The notes beneath the pieces are model-generated. The model was given only the letters and a program-made list of their open reading frames with translations, ran no database searches and was not told where the DNA came from. A DNA stretch of 64,000 nucleotides, taken from the NCBI RefSeq assembly GCF_030944625.1, contig NZ_JAUSXY010000001.1, forward strand, positions 2,666,001-2,730,000. Direction: 5' to 3'. Each line of letters opens with the position of its first letter. The first letter of the stretch is position 1. Shown piece after piece: positions 37,648-47,856 of this stretch. Position numbers and translations under genes: made by a program. This DNA is from Arthrobacter sp. SLBN-112. GTDB lineage: Bacteria; Actinomycetota; Actinomycetes; Actinomycetales; Micrococcaceae.

Positions 37648-40600
37648 ATGACGTTTTACCCCAAGGCCTCAGCCTCCAGCACCCCAGCCAGCGGCAATGC
37701 CGGCGTTTCCGCCTCCGTGAAGTTCCCGGAGATCGAAGAGCGCATCCTGAAGTACTGGGACCAGGACGGAACTTTCCAGGCCAGCATCGACCAGCGCAGC
37801 GCCGACGCCCCCGGCGGCGAGCCGGGCAGCAACGAATTCGTGTTCTACGACGGCCCGCCGTTCGCCAACGGCCTGCCGCACTATGGACACCTCCTCACCG
37901 GTTACGCCAAGGACCTGGTGGGCCGCTACCAGACCCAGCGCGGCAAGCGCGTGGAGCGCCGGTTCGGCTGGGACACGCACGGCCTGCCCGCCGAACTCGA
38001 GGCCATGAAGCAGCTGGGCATGACGGACAAGACCCAGATCGAAGCCATGGGCATCGACAAGTTCAATGACGCCTGCCGGGCCTCCGTCATGAAGTACGCC
38101 GATGAATGGCGCAGCTATGTCACCCGCCAGGCACGCTGGGTGGACTTCGACAACGACTACAAGACCCTGAACGTCGAGTACATGGAGTCGGTCCTCTGGG
38201 CCTTCAAGCAGCTGCACGACAAGGGCCTGACCTACAACGGCTACCGGGTCCTGCCGTACTGCTGGAAGGACGAGACGCCGCTGTCCAACCATGAGCTGCG
38301 CATGGACGACGACGTCTACAAGAACCGCCAGGACCAGACGGTCACCGTCACGTTCCCCATCGTGGCCGGCGAATCCGCGCTGTCCAAGCAGCTCGACGGC
38401 GTCCAGGCCCTCGCCTGGACCACCACGCCCTGGACGCTGCCCACCAACGCTGCGCTCGCCGTCGGCCCCTCCATCACCTACGCGGTGCTGCCCGTCGGGC
38501 CCAACGGCGTCAAGGCTGCCTCGGCGGACGCCCCGGTGACGGGCAGCTTCCTGCTGGCGGCAGACCTGCTGGGCAACTACGCGAAAGACCTCGGCTACGA
38601 CAGCTTCGAGGACGCCGAAGCGGCGGTCGTTTCCACGCACACCGGTGCTGAGCTGGAGGGCCTGGCGTACCGGCGGCTCTGGGATGACTTCGCCGACAAC
38701 GAAAAGTACGGCATGGAGAACGCCTGGCGCTTCCTGGTGGCCGACTACGTGACCACCACGGACGGTACTGGCATCGTGCACCAGGCCCCGGCTTACGGCG
38801 AAGATGACCAGAAGGTCTGCGAAGAAGCCGGCATCCCGGTGGTGCTCTCCGTCGACGAGGGCGCAAAGTTCCTGCCCCTGTTCAAGCACGGCGACCTTCA
38901 CGACATCGCCGGACTGCAGGTCTTCGAGGCCAACAAGCCCATCACCCAGGTGCTCCGCGCCCAGGGCCGGCTTGTCCGTCAGGCGAGCTACGAGCACAGC
39001 TACCCGCACTGCTGGCGCTGCCGCAACCCGCTGATCTACCGCGCCGTGTCCTCCTGGTACGTCGAGGTCACCAAGTTCAAGGACCGGATGTCCGAGCTGA
39101 ACCAGGAGATCAACTGGATCCCCGGCAACGTCAAGGACGGCCAGTTCGGCAAGTGGCTGGACAACGCCCGCGACTGGTCCATCAGCCGCAACCGCTTCTG
39201 GGGCAGCCCCATCCCTGTCTGGCAGTCCACGGATCCCGAATACCCGCGCACCGACGTCTACGGCTCCCTCGCCGAACTGGAAGCGGACTTCGGCCGGCTG
39301 CCCCTGAACAAGGACGGCCAGGTGGACCTCCACCGGCCGTTCATCGACGAGCTCACCCGGCCCAACCCCGACGACCCCCGCACCCCGGAAGAGGGCCAGT
39401 CGGTGATGCGCCGCGTCGAGGACGTCCTGGATGTCTGGTTCGACTCCGGCTCCATGCCCTACGGCCAGGTGCACTACCCATTCGAGAACGAAGCCTGGTT
39501 CAACACGCACAACCCGGCGGACTTCATCGTGGAGTACATCGGCCAGACCCGCGGCTGGTTCTACATGCTGCACATCCTCTCCACGGCGCTGTTCGACCGC
39601 CCGGCTTTCCGGAACGTCATCAGCCACGGCATCGTTCTGGGCTCGGACGGACAGAAGATGTCCAAGAGCCTGCGCAACTATCCGGACGTCTCCGAGGTCC
39701 TGGACCGCGACGGCTCCGACGCCATGCGCTGGTTCCTGATGTCCAGCCCCATCCTCCGCGGCGGCAACCTGATCGTCACTGAACAAGGCATCCGTGATGG
39801 CGTCCGCCAGGTCATCCTGCCGCTCTGGAACGTCTACAGCTTCTTCACGCTGTACACCAACGCCGCGAACGGTGGCGCCGGCTACGACGCTAAGCTGCGC
39901 TACGACGGCTACGCCGACACCCTGGACCAGTACCTGCTGGCCAACACCGGCGACCTGGTCCGGAATATGACCGCGCAGCTGGACTCGTATGACATCTCCG
40001 GTGCCTGCGACTCGCTGCGCAGCTACCTGGACATGCTCACCAACTGGTACGTCCGCCGCAGCCGGCAGCGGTTCTTTGATGAGGACAAGGACGCCTTCGA
40101 CGCCCTCTACACGGCCCTCGAGACGGTCTCCCGCGCCGCGGCGTCACTGCTGCCGCTGGTGTCCGAGGAGATCTGGCGCGGACTGACCGGCGGCCGGTCC
40201 GTGCACCTCGCCGACTGGCCGGACGCGGGCCTCTTCCCGGCAAACCCGTCCCTCGTGGAAGCCATGGACCGCGTCCAGCAGATCTGCTCCACCGGGTCCT
40301 CGCTCCGCAAGGCAGCCAACCTCCGTGTCCGCCTGCCCCTGCAGGAGCTCACCGTGGTGGCACCCGGTGCCGGCGCGCTGGATGGTTTCGCCGCCGTCGT
40401 TGCCGATGAACTCAACCTGCGTGCTGTCCGCCTGCTCGACGCCGAGAGCGCGTCGCCGGAGGAATTCGGCATCCAGCAGAAGCTGGTGGTCAACGCCCGC
40501 GCCGCGGGCCCGCGGTTGGGCAAGAACGTCCAGGCTGCCATCAAGGGCGCCAAGTCCGGCGATTGGTCAGTGGACGACGACGGTGTGGTCACCGCGGGCG

Positions 40601-40974
40601 GGCTGCGGCTGGAGCACCAGGAGTACACCCTGGAGACGGTCGTTGCGGATTCCGACGGCGGTGACGGCGGCTCCAAGGCCGTGGCCGTCCTGCCCGGCGG
40701 GGGCTTCGTGGTGCTCAACACCGAGGTCACGCCCGAGCTTGAGGCCGAAGGGATGGCACGCGACATGGTTCGGGCCATCCAGCAGGCGCGCAAGGACGCC
40801 GGGCTCAACGTGAGCGACCGGATCCGTACCACGGTCACCGCCGCGCAGAACGTCGTGGCGGCACTGCTGGCGAACGCCGAACTGGTCAAGGGCGAGACAT
40901 TGACCGTTGACCTGGCTGCTGAACCGGCAGACGTGGACGAACCCGCCGTCGTGGTGGAAAAAGTGGAGGCCTAG
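37648..40974 (+). CDS. ileS: isoleucine-tRNA ligase (type 2, eukaryote-like)
   Basis: 1108 aa from ATG 37648, which has AGGA 8 nt upstream; an ATG at 37639 is also in frame. The HIGH motif reads G-L-P-H-Y-G-H and KMSKS is G-Q-K-M-S-K-S-L. Together with the length of about 1100 residues, this is the IleRS2 form rather than the roughly 930-residue IleRS1. An editing domain lies between the motifs. IleRS2 enzymes are known to be less sensitive to mupirocin. First gene of ileS-folC-DUF4233-ndk, controlled by the T-box. Confidence 0.95.
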   Translation: MTFYPKASASSTPASGNAGVSASVKFPEIEERILKYWDQDGTFQASIDQRSADAPGGEPGSNEFVFYDGPPFANGLPHYGHLLTGYAKDLVGRYQTQRGKRVERRFGWDTHGLPAELEAMKQLGMTDKTQIEAMGIDKFNDACRASVMKYADEWRSYVTRQARWVDFDNDYKTLNVEYMESVLWAFKQLHDKGLTYNGYRVLPYCWKDETPLSNHELRMDDDVYKNRQDQTVTVTFPIVAGESALSKQLDGVQALAWTTTPWTLPTNAALAVGPSITYAVLPVGPNGVKAASADAPVTGSFLLAADLLGNYAKDLGYDSFEDAEAAVVSTHTGAELEGLAYRRLWDDFADNEKYGMENAWRFLVADYVTTTDGTGIVHQAPAYGEDDQKVCEEAGIPVVLSVDEGAKFLPLFKHGDLHDIAGLQVFEANKPITQVLRAQGRLVRQASYEHSYPHCWRCRNPLIYRAVSSWYVEVTKFKDRMSELNQEINWIPGNVKDGQFGKWLDNARDWSISRNRFWGSPIPVWQSTDPEYPRTDVYGSLAELEADFGRLPLNKDGQVDLHRPFIDELTRPNPDDPRTPEEGQSVMRRVEDVLDVWFDSGSMPYGQVHYPFENEAWFNTHNPADFIVEYIGQTRGWFYMLHILSTALFDRPAFRNVISHGIVLGSDGQKMSKSLRNYPDVSEVLDRDGSDAMRWFLMSSPILRGGNLIVTEQGIRDGVRQVILPLWNVYSFFTLYTNAANGGAGYDAKLRYDGYADTLDQYLLANTGDLVRNMTAQLDSYDISGACDSLRSYLDMLTNWYVRRSRQRFFDEDKDAFDALYTALETVSRAAASLLPLVSEEIWRGLTGGRSVHLADWPDAGLFPANPSLVEAMDRVQQICSTGSSLRKAANLRVRLPLQELTVVAPGAGALDGFAAVVADELNLRAVRLLDAESASPEEFGIQQKLVVNARAAGPRLGKNVQAAIKGAKSGDWSVDDDGVVTAGGLRLEHQEYTLETVVADSDGGDGGSKAVAVLPGGGFVVLNTEVTPELEAEGMARDMVRAIQQARKDAGLNVSDRIRTTVTAAQNVVAALLANAELVKGETLTVDLAAEPADVDEPAVVVEKVEA

Positions 40975-40977
40975 GAC

Positions 40978-42336
40978 ATGACCGACGAATTTTCGGTGGA
41001 AAGCGTCTACGCCGAACTGCTGGGCCGGGCGCCGGAAAACAAGATGGAGCCGCGCCTGGCTCCGCTGTTCCGCGCCATGGACGTGCTCGGTGAACCCAAC
41101 AAGGCGTTCCCGATCATCCACGTGACAGGAACCAACGGCAAGACCTCCACGTCGCGGATGATCGAGTCCGTGCTCCGCGCCCACGGCCTGAGTACGGGAC
41201 GGTACACCAGCCCGCACCTGTCCAAGGTCACCGAGCGGATCAGCATCGACGGCCACCCCGTGCCTGATGAGACCTTTGTGCGGATATGGGACGAAATCCG
41301 GCCCTACCTGCAGATCGTGGACTCGGAACTGGAAGCCGAAGGCCAGCCGCGGCTGACGTACTTCGAATGCCTCACCATCCTGGGCTTCGCCATTTTCGCT
41401 GACCAGCCGGTCAACGTGGCCGTCATCGAGGTGGGCCTGGGCGGCATCACCGATGCCACGAACGTCGGGGACGGCCAGGTCTCGGTGGTTACGCCGATCT
41501 CCCTGGACCACACCGACCTGCTCGGTGACACCACGGAGGACATCGCCCGCGAAAAGGCCGGCATCATCAAGCCCGGCGGCTACCTCATCAGCGCCGCCCA
41601 GCCCATCGACGCGGCCCAGGTGCTGCTGGAGAAGGCCAAGGAAGTGGGCGTGCCCTTCCGCTTCGAGGGCGTGGAGTTCGGCGTCGAGTCACGCACCGTG
41701 GCAGTCGGCGGCCAAATGGTCACCATCCAGGGCATCGCCGGGCGCTACCCGGACCTGCTGGTGCCGCTGCACGGGTCCCACCAGGCCCAGAACGCCGCCG
41801 TGGCGGTCGCCGCGCTGGAGGCGTTCTTCGGAGGCGAAAAGGAACTCGACTTCGAGGTCCTGCAGGAAGGGTTCGCGGCAGTGACCTCGCCCGGCCGCCT
41901 GGAAGTGGTGCGCACTGCGCCCACCATCATCGTGGACGCCGCACACAACCCCGACGGCATCAAGGCCTCCGCCGCCGCCCTGCAGGAAGCATTCACCTTC
42001 ACCAAGCTGGTTCCGGTGGTGGGTGTGCTCAAGGAGAAGGACGCCGAGGAGATCCTGCGCGAACTCAAGGAATCCCTGGGCGGCCTGGCGGACGAGTACT
42101 GCTTCACCCAGTCCAACTCCCCGCGGGCGGTTCCGGCAGCCGAACTCGCAGAACTCGCGGTTGACCTTGGCTTCGGCGAAGACAAGGTGCACGTCGCCGA
42201 GAAACTGGACGACGCCCTGGAGTGGGCCGTTGAGCGGGCGGAAGCCAATGACGACCTCTCCGGCGCAGTGCTGGTCACGGGCTCCATCACCCTGGTGGCC
42301 GAAGCCCGGATCCTGCTCGGGAAGACTGAGGCGTAA
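40978..42336 (+). CDS. folC: folylpolyglutamate synthase / dihydrofolate synthase
   Basis: 452 aa. Mur-ligase-type ATP loop V-T-G-T-N-G-K-T-S-T at about residue 45, E-V-G-L-G-G in the central domain, and D-A-A-H-N-P-D-G in the C-terminal domain. It adds glutamate to dihydropteroate and/or tetrahydrofolate. It begins 3 nt after the ileS stop, so it falls under the T-box transcript. Confidence 0.95.
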   Translation: MTDEFSVESVYAELLGRAPENKMEPRLAPLFRAMDVLGEPNKAFPIIHVTGTNGKTSTSRMIESVLRAHGLSTGRYTSPHLSKVTERISIDGHPVPDETFVRIWDEIRPYLQIVDSELEAEGQPRLTYFECLTILGFAIFADQPVNVAVIEVGLGGITDATNVGDGQVSVVTPISLDHTDLLGDTTEDIAREKAGIIKPGGYLISAAQPIDAAQVLLEKAKEVGVPFRFEGVEFGVESRTVAVGGQMVTIQGIAGRYPDLLVPLHGSHQAQNAAVAVAALEAFFGGEKELDFEVLQEGFAAVTSPGRLEVVRTAPTIIVDAAHNPDGIKASAAALQEAFTFTKLVPVVGVLKEKDAEEILRELKESLGGLADEYCFTQSNSPRAVPAAELAELAVDLGFGEDKVHVAEKLDDALEWAVERAEANDDLSGAVLVTGSITLVAEARILLGKTEA

Positions 42337-42339
42337 TCC

Positions 42340-42795
42340 GTGGCCAGACTCACAAAGGCACAGCGCGAGTGGCGCCCCGGGATGCCGAAGAAGCGCCGCT
42401 CCACCAAAGTGATGTTCGCCTCCACGGTGCTGCTGCTGGAAGCGTTCGTCATGTTCTTCGCCACCCTGGCTGTGTTCGGCCTGCGCCGCGGGGAGTTCCC
42501 GCCCGCCCTCATCCTGGGCGTCGGCCTTGCCCTGAGCGCCGTCATGGTGGCGGCCTGCGCGGTCCTCAACAAGCCCTGGGGCGTGGCACTGGGGTGGATC
42601 CTGCAGGTCATCCTGATCCTGACGGGGATCTTTGAGCCCGCCATGTTCCTGGTGGGCGCCCTGTTCGCCATCGCCTGGTGGTACGGGATCCGCACCGGCA
42701 TCCGGCTGGACCGTGAAGCGGCGCAGCGCGCACGCGAGCAAGCTGAATGGGAAGCCTCCCACCCGGACCAGGCGGCCGGCCCGGCCCAGCCTTAG
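42340..42795 (+). CDS. DUF4233-type membrane protein
   Basis: 151 aa from GTG 42340, 3 nt after folC. After a basic N-terminus there are about four hydrophobic helices (near 20-45, 48-68, 73-90 and 92-112) and a charged Ala/Glu tail. Proteins of this kind are regularly found between folC and ndk in actinobacteria; function is unknown. Confidence 0.78.
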   Translation: MARLTKAQREWRPGMPKKRRSTKVMFASTVLLLEAFVMFFATLAVFGLRRGEFPPALILGVGLALSAVMVAACAVLNKPWGVALGWILQVILILTGIFEPAMFLVGALFAIAWWYGIRTGIRLDREAAQRAREQAEWEASHPDQAAGPAQP

Positions 42796-42842
42796 TCCCC
42801 GTAGACTTGACCCGAAACCCCACCCAAACCATTGGAGCAGTT

Positions 42843-43262
42843 GTGACTACAGAGCGCACCCTCGTCCTGATCAAGCCCGACGGCGTCGCCCGTAACCTGA
42901 CCGGTGCCATCCTGGCCCGGATCGAAGCCAAAGGCTACAGCCTCGTTGAGCTGAAGAAGGTTGACGCCACCCGGGAACTGCTGGAGCAGCACTACGAAGA
43001 GCACGTGGGCAAGCCGTTCTACGAGCCGCTGGTGGAGTTCATGCTCAGCGGCCCGGTCGTGGCAGCCATCTTCGAAGGCCACCGCGTCATCGAAGGGTTC
43101 CGTTCATTGGCCGGCACCACCGACCCAACGACGGCGGCACCGGGCACCATCCGCGGCGACTTCGGCCGTGACTGGGGCCTGAAGGTGCAGCAGAACCTGG
43201 TGCATGGCTCGGACTCCATCGACTCCGCCGAGCGCGAGATCAAGATCTGGTTCCAGGCCTGA
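42843..43262 (+). CDS. ndk: nucleoside diphosphate kinase
   Basis: 139 aa from GTG 42843, with GGAGCAG 4-10 nt upstream. The start [10 protein letters not shown], the phosphate-binding region G-T-T-D-P and the catalytic His in N-L-V-H-G-S-D-S are present. It transfers the terminal phosphate from ATP to other NDPs. A TAGACT hexamer at about 42802 may give it its own promoter in addition to the ileS transcript. Confidence 0.97.
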   Translation: MTTERTLVLIKPDGVARNLTGAILARIEAKGYSLVELKKVDATRELLEQHYEEHVGKPFYEPLVEFMLSGPVVAAIFEGHRVIEGFRSLAGTTDPTTAAPGTIRGDFGRDWGLKVQQNLVHGSDSIDSAEREIKIWFQA

Positions 43263-43277
43263 CAGGCCCGGGACAGC

Positions 43278-43313
43278 AAGAAGCCCTTGGTTCTTCGGAA
43301 CCAAGGGCTTCTT
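43278..43313. terminator. terminator after ndk
   Basis: A 16-bp perfect stem (43278-43293 with 43298-43313) with a TTCG tetraloop and a short T-run (TTCTTTTGT). It lies between the convergent ndk and VKOR genes. Confidence 0.88.
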
Positions 43314-43324
43314 TTGTCTGCGGT

Positions 43325-43993
43325 TCAGAAGCCGGATGTTCCCGCGAACACCTGGATGAATGCGAAGAAGATGGTGGCGATGACGGCCACGTACAGCAGT
43401 GCCGTGATGATCCAGCCGGAGTCACCGAGGATGCGGGTTGCGCGGGCGGGCATGGGGATGACGCCGGCCGTGATGTTCCGGATGGTGGTCCACACGAAAA
43501 GCGGGATCATGGCCGACCACACGATCATGCAGAGCGGGCAGAGGATGTGGATGGAGTAAAGGGCCTGGGACCACAGCCAGACCACGAACGCGAAGCCAAG
43601 CGTGACGCCTGCCTGCAGGCCAACCCAGTACCAGCGGGCGAAGGTGGCGCCGGAAAGCAGGGCCATGCCGACTGTGATGATGATGGCGAACGCCACGATG
43701 CCGATGAACATGTTGGGGAAGCCGAACACGGAGCTCTGCCAGGTCTGCATGACCTGGCCGCACGAGATCCAGGGATTCACGTCGCACACGGTGGTGTGGT
43801 TGGGGTCCTTGAGTACTTCGAGCTTCTCCAGGACCAGCGTTCCGGAGGCAAGCCACCCCACGATTCCGGTGATGACCAGCAGCCAGCCGAACGGCCGGTT
43901 CCGGGTCATCGGGGGAATGTTTTCGGCAGCACTGGTGCGCGGCTGGACGGCGCGGTCGCTTTCGTGGGCGCTGACGGGGGAGATGCTGGGCAT
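43325..43993 (-). CDS. vitamin K epoxide reductase (VKOR) family protein
   Basis: 222 aa from ATG 43993, with AAAGGA upstream; an internal ATG (M-T-R-N-R-P-F) would remove 28 disordered residues. There are five membrane helices. The loop cysteines Cys70 and Cys78 (C-D-V-N-P-W-I-S-C) and the helix motif Cys152-P-L-Cys155 match the VKOR/DsbB-like quinone-reducing centre. In actinobacteria VKOR reoxidises secreted DsbA-like oxidases for disulfide formation. No partner DsbA is adjacent. Confidence 0.9.
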   Translation of the reverse strand: MPSISPVSAHESDRAVQPRTSAAENIPPMTRNRPFGWLLVITGIVGWLASGTLVLEKLEVLKDPNHTTVCDVNPWISCGQVMQTWQSSVFGFPNMFIGIVAFAIIITVGMALLSGATFARWYWVGLQAGVTLGFAFVVWLWSQALYSIHILCPLCMIVWSAMIPLFVWTTIRNITAGVIPMPARATRILGDSGWIITALLYVAVIATIFFAFIQVFAGTSGF

Positions 43994-44430
43994 GGGTGTG
44001 GCGTCCTTTTCATCCGGTGCTCCTGTGCCTGATTGTAACGCCGGTGGCTGGTGCTTCCACCCAGGGAAGGCAACGGAAACGCAGGCCTCCGCGGCGATCC
44101 CGCCCGGGTATGAGAGAATGACAGTGGCTGGAAGCCGATCCACATTCGGACTCCGGTCCGGTGGTTTGTTCCCAAGACCGCCAATGATGAGCAGGGCAGG
44201 CTTCGGAATTCTCCGGCACTCCCGCGACTCCATTGAGCGGCACCTGGTTGTGGCACGCAGAACAACGGGTTTCAGAACATCCGCCGGCTCCCGTGGGCTG
44301 CCGCACCCCAATGCCGGTGCGAACCTGGGAGCATCCATTTGACTTCTGTCAACGCCTGCGGGTTTTGACAATATGTGCCCCAATGGGTGCCGGATGTGGC
44401 GGTACGTCAGGGGCAGGAGTGTTGCCACAT
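43994..44430 (+). other. long upstream region of the RNase E/G gene
   Basis: 437 bp with no convincing gene. It probably contains the VKOR promoter (minus) and a long 5' leader for rne (plus), since RNase E messages often have regulatory leaders. A TTGACA is at 44365-44370, but no -10 sits at a proper distance. TATGAGAGAATGACAGT near 44110 is AT-richer and might be a promoter. None is certain. Confidence 0.4.
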
Positions 44431-44584
44431 ATGGAAAATGATCGAGATCTGGCAGTTAACGACGAAGCAGCGGAAGCTGCTGCACCCAAGAAGGCACCGC
44501 GCACCCGGCGCAAGGCGGCGCCCCAGGCCGACGCCGTGACCCCGGCGGAGGGCCACCGCACCCGAACCCGCCGGCGATACGCCG
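44431..44584 (+). other. out-of-frame 5' part of the RNase E/G gene (apparent +1 frameshift)
   Basis: ATG 44431, with AGGAG about 10 nt upstream, starts M-E-N-D-R-D-L-A-V-N-D and runs 40 codons in a typical Ala/Lys/Arg-rich RNase E N-terminus. It then reads into an Arg-rich nonsense frame after the GGG at 44550-44552. Removing one G from that run joins it exactly to the frame of the main gene (A-E-A-T-A-P-E-P-A-G-D-T-P-V), giving about 1133 aa. This looks like a frameshift or sequencing error, not a separate gene. Confidence 0.8.
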
Positions 44585-47500
44585 GTGGAAGAACCCGTCG
44601 CGGAGAAGAAGGCCCCGGCCCGCCGCACCCGTGCCCGGAAGAAGCCCGACGCTGCTGAACCCCTTCCGGCCTTCGCGGATGACGCTGAGTCCGTTGCCGC
44701 TGCCGCCGCCCCTTCGGCTGAGGTATCCGCAGCGGTACGGGCCGAAGAAAGCCCCGCCGCCGTCCCCGCCACGGATGCCGAAGCGGACGTCGAAACGAAG
44801 CCCGTCCGCCGTCGTCGGGTAGCCACCCGCAAGGTCGCGTCCCCGGCCCCGGAAGCCGCATCACCGGCCGCGGATGGCGCTGCCGACGCCCCTGCAGCAC
44901 CGGAAGCCGTGGAAGAAGCGGCAGCGGAAGAAACCCCCGAGGCAGCTCCCGCGGCCCAGGAGATCGCCGGTGGACCAGGCACCGTCCAGGAGGCCCCCCG
45001 GGACGCTGCGCAGTCACCGGAGCCTGCCGCCGCCACCGACGCTCCTGAAGCCGGAAGCGAAGCCGCGTCCGCTGCGGCGGCGAGCCCCTTTGGTTCCCTG
45101 TTCCTCGAACCGGGTTCCGCGACCTCGGTCCTCTTCCAGGCCCCGGACTTGAGCACTGTGGTCCGCCCTGCGGTGCCCGCGACTGAGGAGACTGACGAGG
45201 ACGAAGCCGAAGAGGCCGACGACTCGGCCGGCCGGCGCCGGCGCCGCAGCCGTGGCCGCCGCGGCCGCAGCCGCGTTGATGATAAGGCGGACGAAGACAT
45301 CGACGGCGCCAGTGCAGGGGCTGACGCCGATGACGAAGGTGACGAGGACGCCAGCCTGCAGCTGGAAGACGGTGTGACCTCCCGTCGTCGTCGCCGCCGC
45401 CGCCGCGGTGACCAGGACCTTGAGCTGACCGGCGGCGGGGATGACGACCCGCCCAACACGGTGACCCGTGTCCGCGCGCCGCGCCCGGTCACCGAAGCGC
45501 CCGTGAATAACCGCGTCACCAGCGTCAAAGGCTCCACCCGCCTCGAGGCCAAAAAGCAGCGCCGCCGCGAATCCCGCGACACCGGCCGCCGCCGCACGGT
45601 GATCACCGAAGCCGAGTTCCTGGCCCGCCGCGAGTCCGTCGACCGGCAGATGATCGTCCGGCAGCGTGACGACAGAATCCAGATCGCCGTCCTCGAAGAC
45701 GGCGTCCTGGCCGAACACTTCGTGTCCAAGACCCAGCAGGACTCGCTGATCGGCAACGTGTATCTGGGCAAGGTCCAGAACGTGCTGCCGTCCATGGAAG
45801 CGGCGTTCGTTGACATTGGGCGCGGCCGCAACGCCGTGCTCTACGCCGGCGAGGTCAATTGGGAAGCCGTCAACCTCGAAGGCAAGCAGCGCCGGATCGA
45901 AAACGCGCTCAAGTCCGGCGATACCGTCCTGGTCCAGGTGACCAAGGACCCGGTGGGCCACAAGGGCGCCCGGCTCACCAGCCAGATCTCCCTGCCCGGA
46001 CGCTACCTGGTGTACGTGCCCGGCGGCTCCATGACCGGCATCTCCCGCAAGCTGCCCGACGTCGAACGCAACCGCCTCAAGCGCATCCTCAAGGACCGTC
46101 TCCCCGAACACGCCGGCGTCATTGTCCGCACCGCGGCCGAGGGCGCGTCCGAGGAAGAACTGACGCACGACATCAACCGCCTCCGCGCGCAATGGGAAGG
46201 CATCGAGAGCCAGTCCGCCTCCACCAAGGTCCTTGCCCCCGAACTGCTGTACGGCGAACCGGACCTGACCATCAAGGTGGTCCGCGACGTCTTCAACGAG
46301 GACTTTTCCAAGCTCATCGTCTCCGGCGAGGAGGCCTGGGACACCATCGAGGCCTACGTCACGTACGTGGCCCCGGATCTGGTGGGACGCCTCGAGAAGT
46401 GGACCAAGGACCAGGACATCTTCTCCGCCTGGCGCATCGACGAGCAGATCCACAAGGCACTTGAGCGGAAAGTGTTCCTGCCCTCCGGTGGTTCCCTGGT
46501 CATCGACCGCACCGAAGCCATGACCGTGGTGGACGTCAACACCGGCAAGTTCACCGGCAGCGGCGGCAACCTCGAGGAAACCGTCACCAAGAACAACCTC
46601 GAAGCTGCCGAGGAAGTGGTGCGCCAGCTGCGGCTGCGCGACATCGGCGGCATCATCGTGATCGACTTCATCGACATGGTGCTCGAATCCAACCGCGACC
46701 TGGTCCTGCGCCGCATGGTGGAATGCCTGGGCCGCGACCGGACCAAGCACCAGGTCGCCGAGGTCACGTCCCTTGGCCTGGTCCAGATGACCCGCAAGCG
46801 CATGGGCACCGGCCTGCTGGAAGTCTTCGGCGAGCAGTGTGAGGCGTGCGCCGGACGCGGCGTGGTGACCCACGACGATCCCGTGGAGCACCGGCGGGCC
46901 AATATCGTGGCGGCCGAACACCACGTCCAGCGCGCCGACAACCGTCCCGACGCCCGTGGGGAAGCCCACCGCCCCGAGGGGCAGCGGACCGACGCCGGCC
47001 AGCCCGGTGCCCGGACCGAGCGCAAACGCCGGCGCGGACGTGGCGGCCAGCAGGCCGAGACGATACCGGCACCTGCGGTGCACGTCCACACCGTGCAGCC
47101 TGATCCCGCCGACGCCGAGCGGCACGCCAAGGCGGAGGCCACCAGGCTTGCCCTGGCGAACATTGCCGCCGCCGCCCACGCGGCCCACCTGCATGACGAC
47201 GAGCTGGCCGCCGCCCGGCAGGCGCCGGCACAGCAGGCTCCGGCCCCGCAAACGCCGGTCCAGCCTACTCAGGCAGCAGACGGTGACGCGCACGACGCCG
47301 ACGCGCACGGTCGTCCCGCGGCGGTCCTGACGTTTGGCGGCGAGAAAGTCCCGCTTCCGTTCGTGGAGCATGCGGAGGAGCAGCAACCCAGGCCTGCCCT
47401 GACGCTTGACCGGCTCGCGGAAGCATTCGCCCACCTCGGCCAGCCGGCGTCGCCCGTTGAGGCCGCGCCGGAGAACACCGGAGCCGCTGAGCCGGCAACG

Positions 47501-47833
47501 GAACAGGCCACGCCGGAGCACCTGCCGCAGGGCGGGGAAGCCCAGGCGCGCGTCGGGCAAGCGCCGGCTGAGAAGGACTACTCCGACCACACGCTGGAGC
47601 AGACCCGCCAACGCAGGCCGCGCCGCCACCGGGCTGCCAGCCGGGCCCAGGGTGCTGCCAACGAAACCGCTGTCCAGCACCATGAGAACGTGCAGGCCGC
47701 CAATACCGGCCACTCGCACGCAGCCAAGGCCCCGGAACCCGCGAAGCAGCAGACGGCAAAGCCTGCTGATACCGGCAAGCCGTCAGCGGAACCCATCATC
47801 CTCGGCGTCGGCGTTCCAGCTTCGGAACTCTAG
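44585..47833 (+). CDS. rne: ribonuclease E/G
   Basis: 1082 aa as an uninterrupted frame from GTG 44585, though that start lacks an SD and the natural start is probably ATG 44431 in another frame. The first 350 residues are disordered and Arg/Ala/Glu-rich. The catalytic core then shows an S1 domain (G-N-V-Y-L-G-K-V-Q-N), V-D-V-N-T-G and I-D-F-I-D-M with the metal Asp residues, and the zinc-link C-E-A-C-A-G-R-G. A long disordered tail with basic RNA-binding patches ends it. It initiates mRNA decay and rRNA/tRNA processing. This layout of central catalytic core with tails on both sides is typical of actinobacteria. Confidence 0.92.
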   Translation: MEEPVAEKKAPARRTRARKKPDAAEPLPAFADDAESVAAAAAPSAEVSAAVRAEESPAAVPATDAEADVETKPVRRRRVATRKVASPAPEAASPAADGAADAPAAPEAVEEAAAEETPEAAPAAQEIAGGPGTVQEAPRDAAQSPEPAAATDAPEAGSEAASAAAASPFGSLFLEPGSATSVLFQAPDLSTVVRPAVPATEETDEDEAEEADDSAGRRRRRSRGRRGRSRVDDKADEDIDGASAGADADDEGDEDASLQLEDGVTSRRRRRRRRGDQDLELTGGGDDDPPNTVTRVRAPRPVTEAPVNNRVTSVKGSTRLEAKKQRRRESRDTGRRRTVITEAEFLARRESVDRQMIVRQRDDRIQIAVLEDGVLAEHFVSKTQQDSLIGNVYLGKVQNVLPSMEAAFVDIGRGRNAVLYAGEVNWEAVNLEGKQRRIENALKSGDTVLVQVTKDPVGHKGARLTSQISLPGRYLVYVPGGSMTGISRKLPDVERNRLKRILKDRLPEHAGVIVRTAAEGASEEELTHDINRLRAQWEGIESQSASTKVLAPELLYGEPDLTIKVVRDVFNEDFSKLIVSGEEAWDTIEAYVTYVAPDLVGRLEKWTKDQDIFSAWRIDEQIHKALERKVFLPSGGSLVIDRTEAMTVVDVNTGKFTGSGGNLEETVTKNNLEAAEEVVRQLRLRDIGGIIVIDFIDMVLESNRDLVLRRMVECLGRDRTKHQVAEVTSLGLVQMTRKRMGTGLLEVFGEQCEACAGRGVVTHDDPVEHRRANIVAAEHHVQRADNRPDARGEAHRPEGQRTDAGQPGARTERKRRRGRGGQQAETIPAPAVHVHTVQPDPADAERHAKAEATRLALANIAAAAHAAHLHDDELAAARQAPAQQAPAPQTPVQPTQAADGDAHDADAHGRPAAVLTFGGEKVPLPFVEHAEEQQPRPALTLDRLAEAFAHLGQPASPVEAAPENTGAAEPATEQATPEHLPQGGEAQARVGQAPAEKDYSDHTLEQTRQRRPRRHRAASRAQGAANETAVQHHENVQAANTGHSHAAKAPEPAKQQTAKPADTGKPSAEPIILGVGVPASEL

Positions 47834-47856
47834 GCCGCGCGTCAAAGGTTGCCAAT

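Noticed and set aside
44365..44370. TTGACA as a promoter for rne
   Set aside because: A perfect -35 hexamer, but no acceptable -10 lies 16-18 bp downstream.
44550..44552. Programmed ribosomal frameshift in rne
   Set aside because: GGG lacks a slippery heptamer and no clear downstream pseudoknot was seen. An indel is the simpler explanation.
44431..44658. A separate small Arg-rich gene starting at 44431
   Set aside because: The first 40 codons match an RNase E N-terminus, and the rest is an out-of-frame reading of the same gene. A frameshift explains it better.
45014..47719. Open frame of 901 codons opposite the RNase E/G gene
   Set aside because: A shadow of the GC-rich rne coding strand. 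It has no SD or family resemblance and lies entirely antisense.
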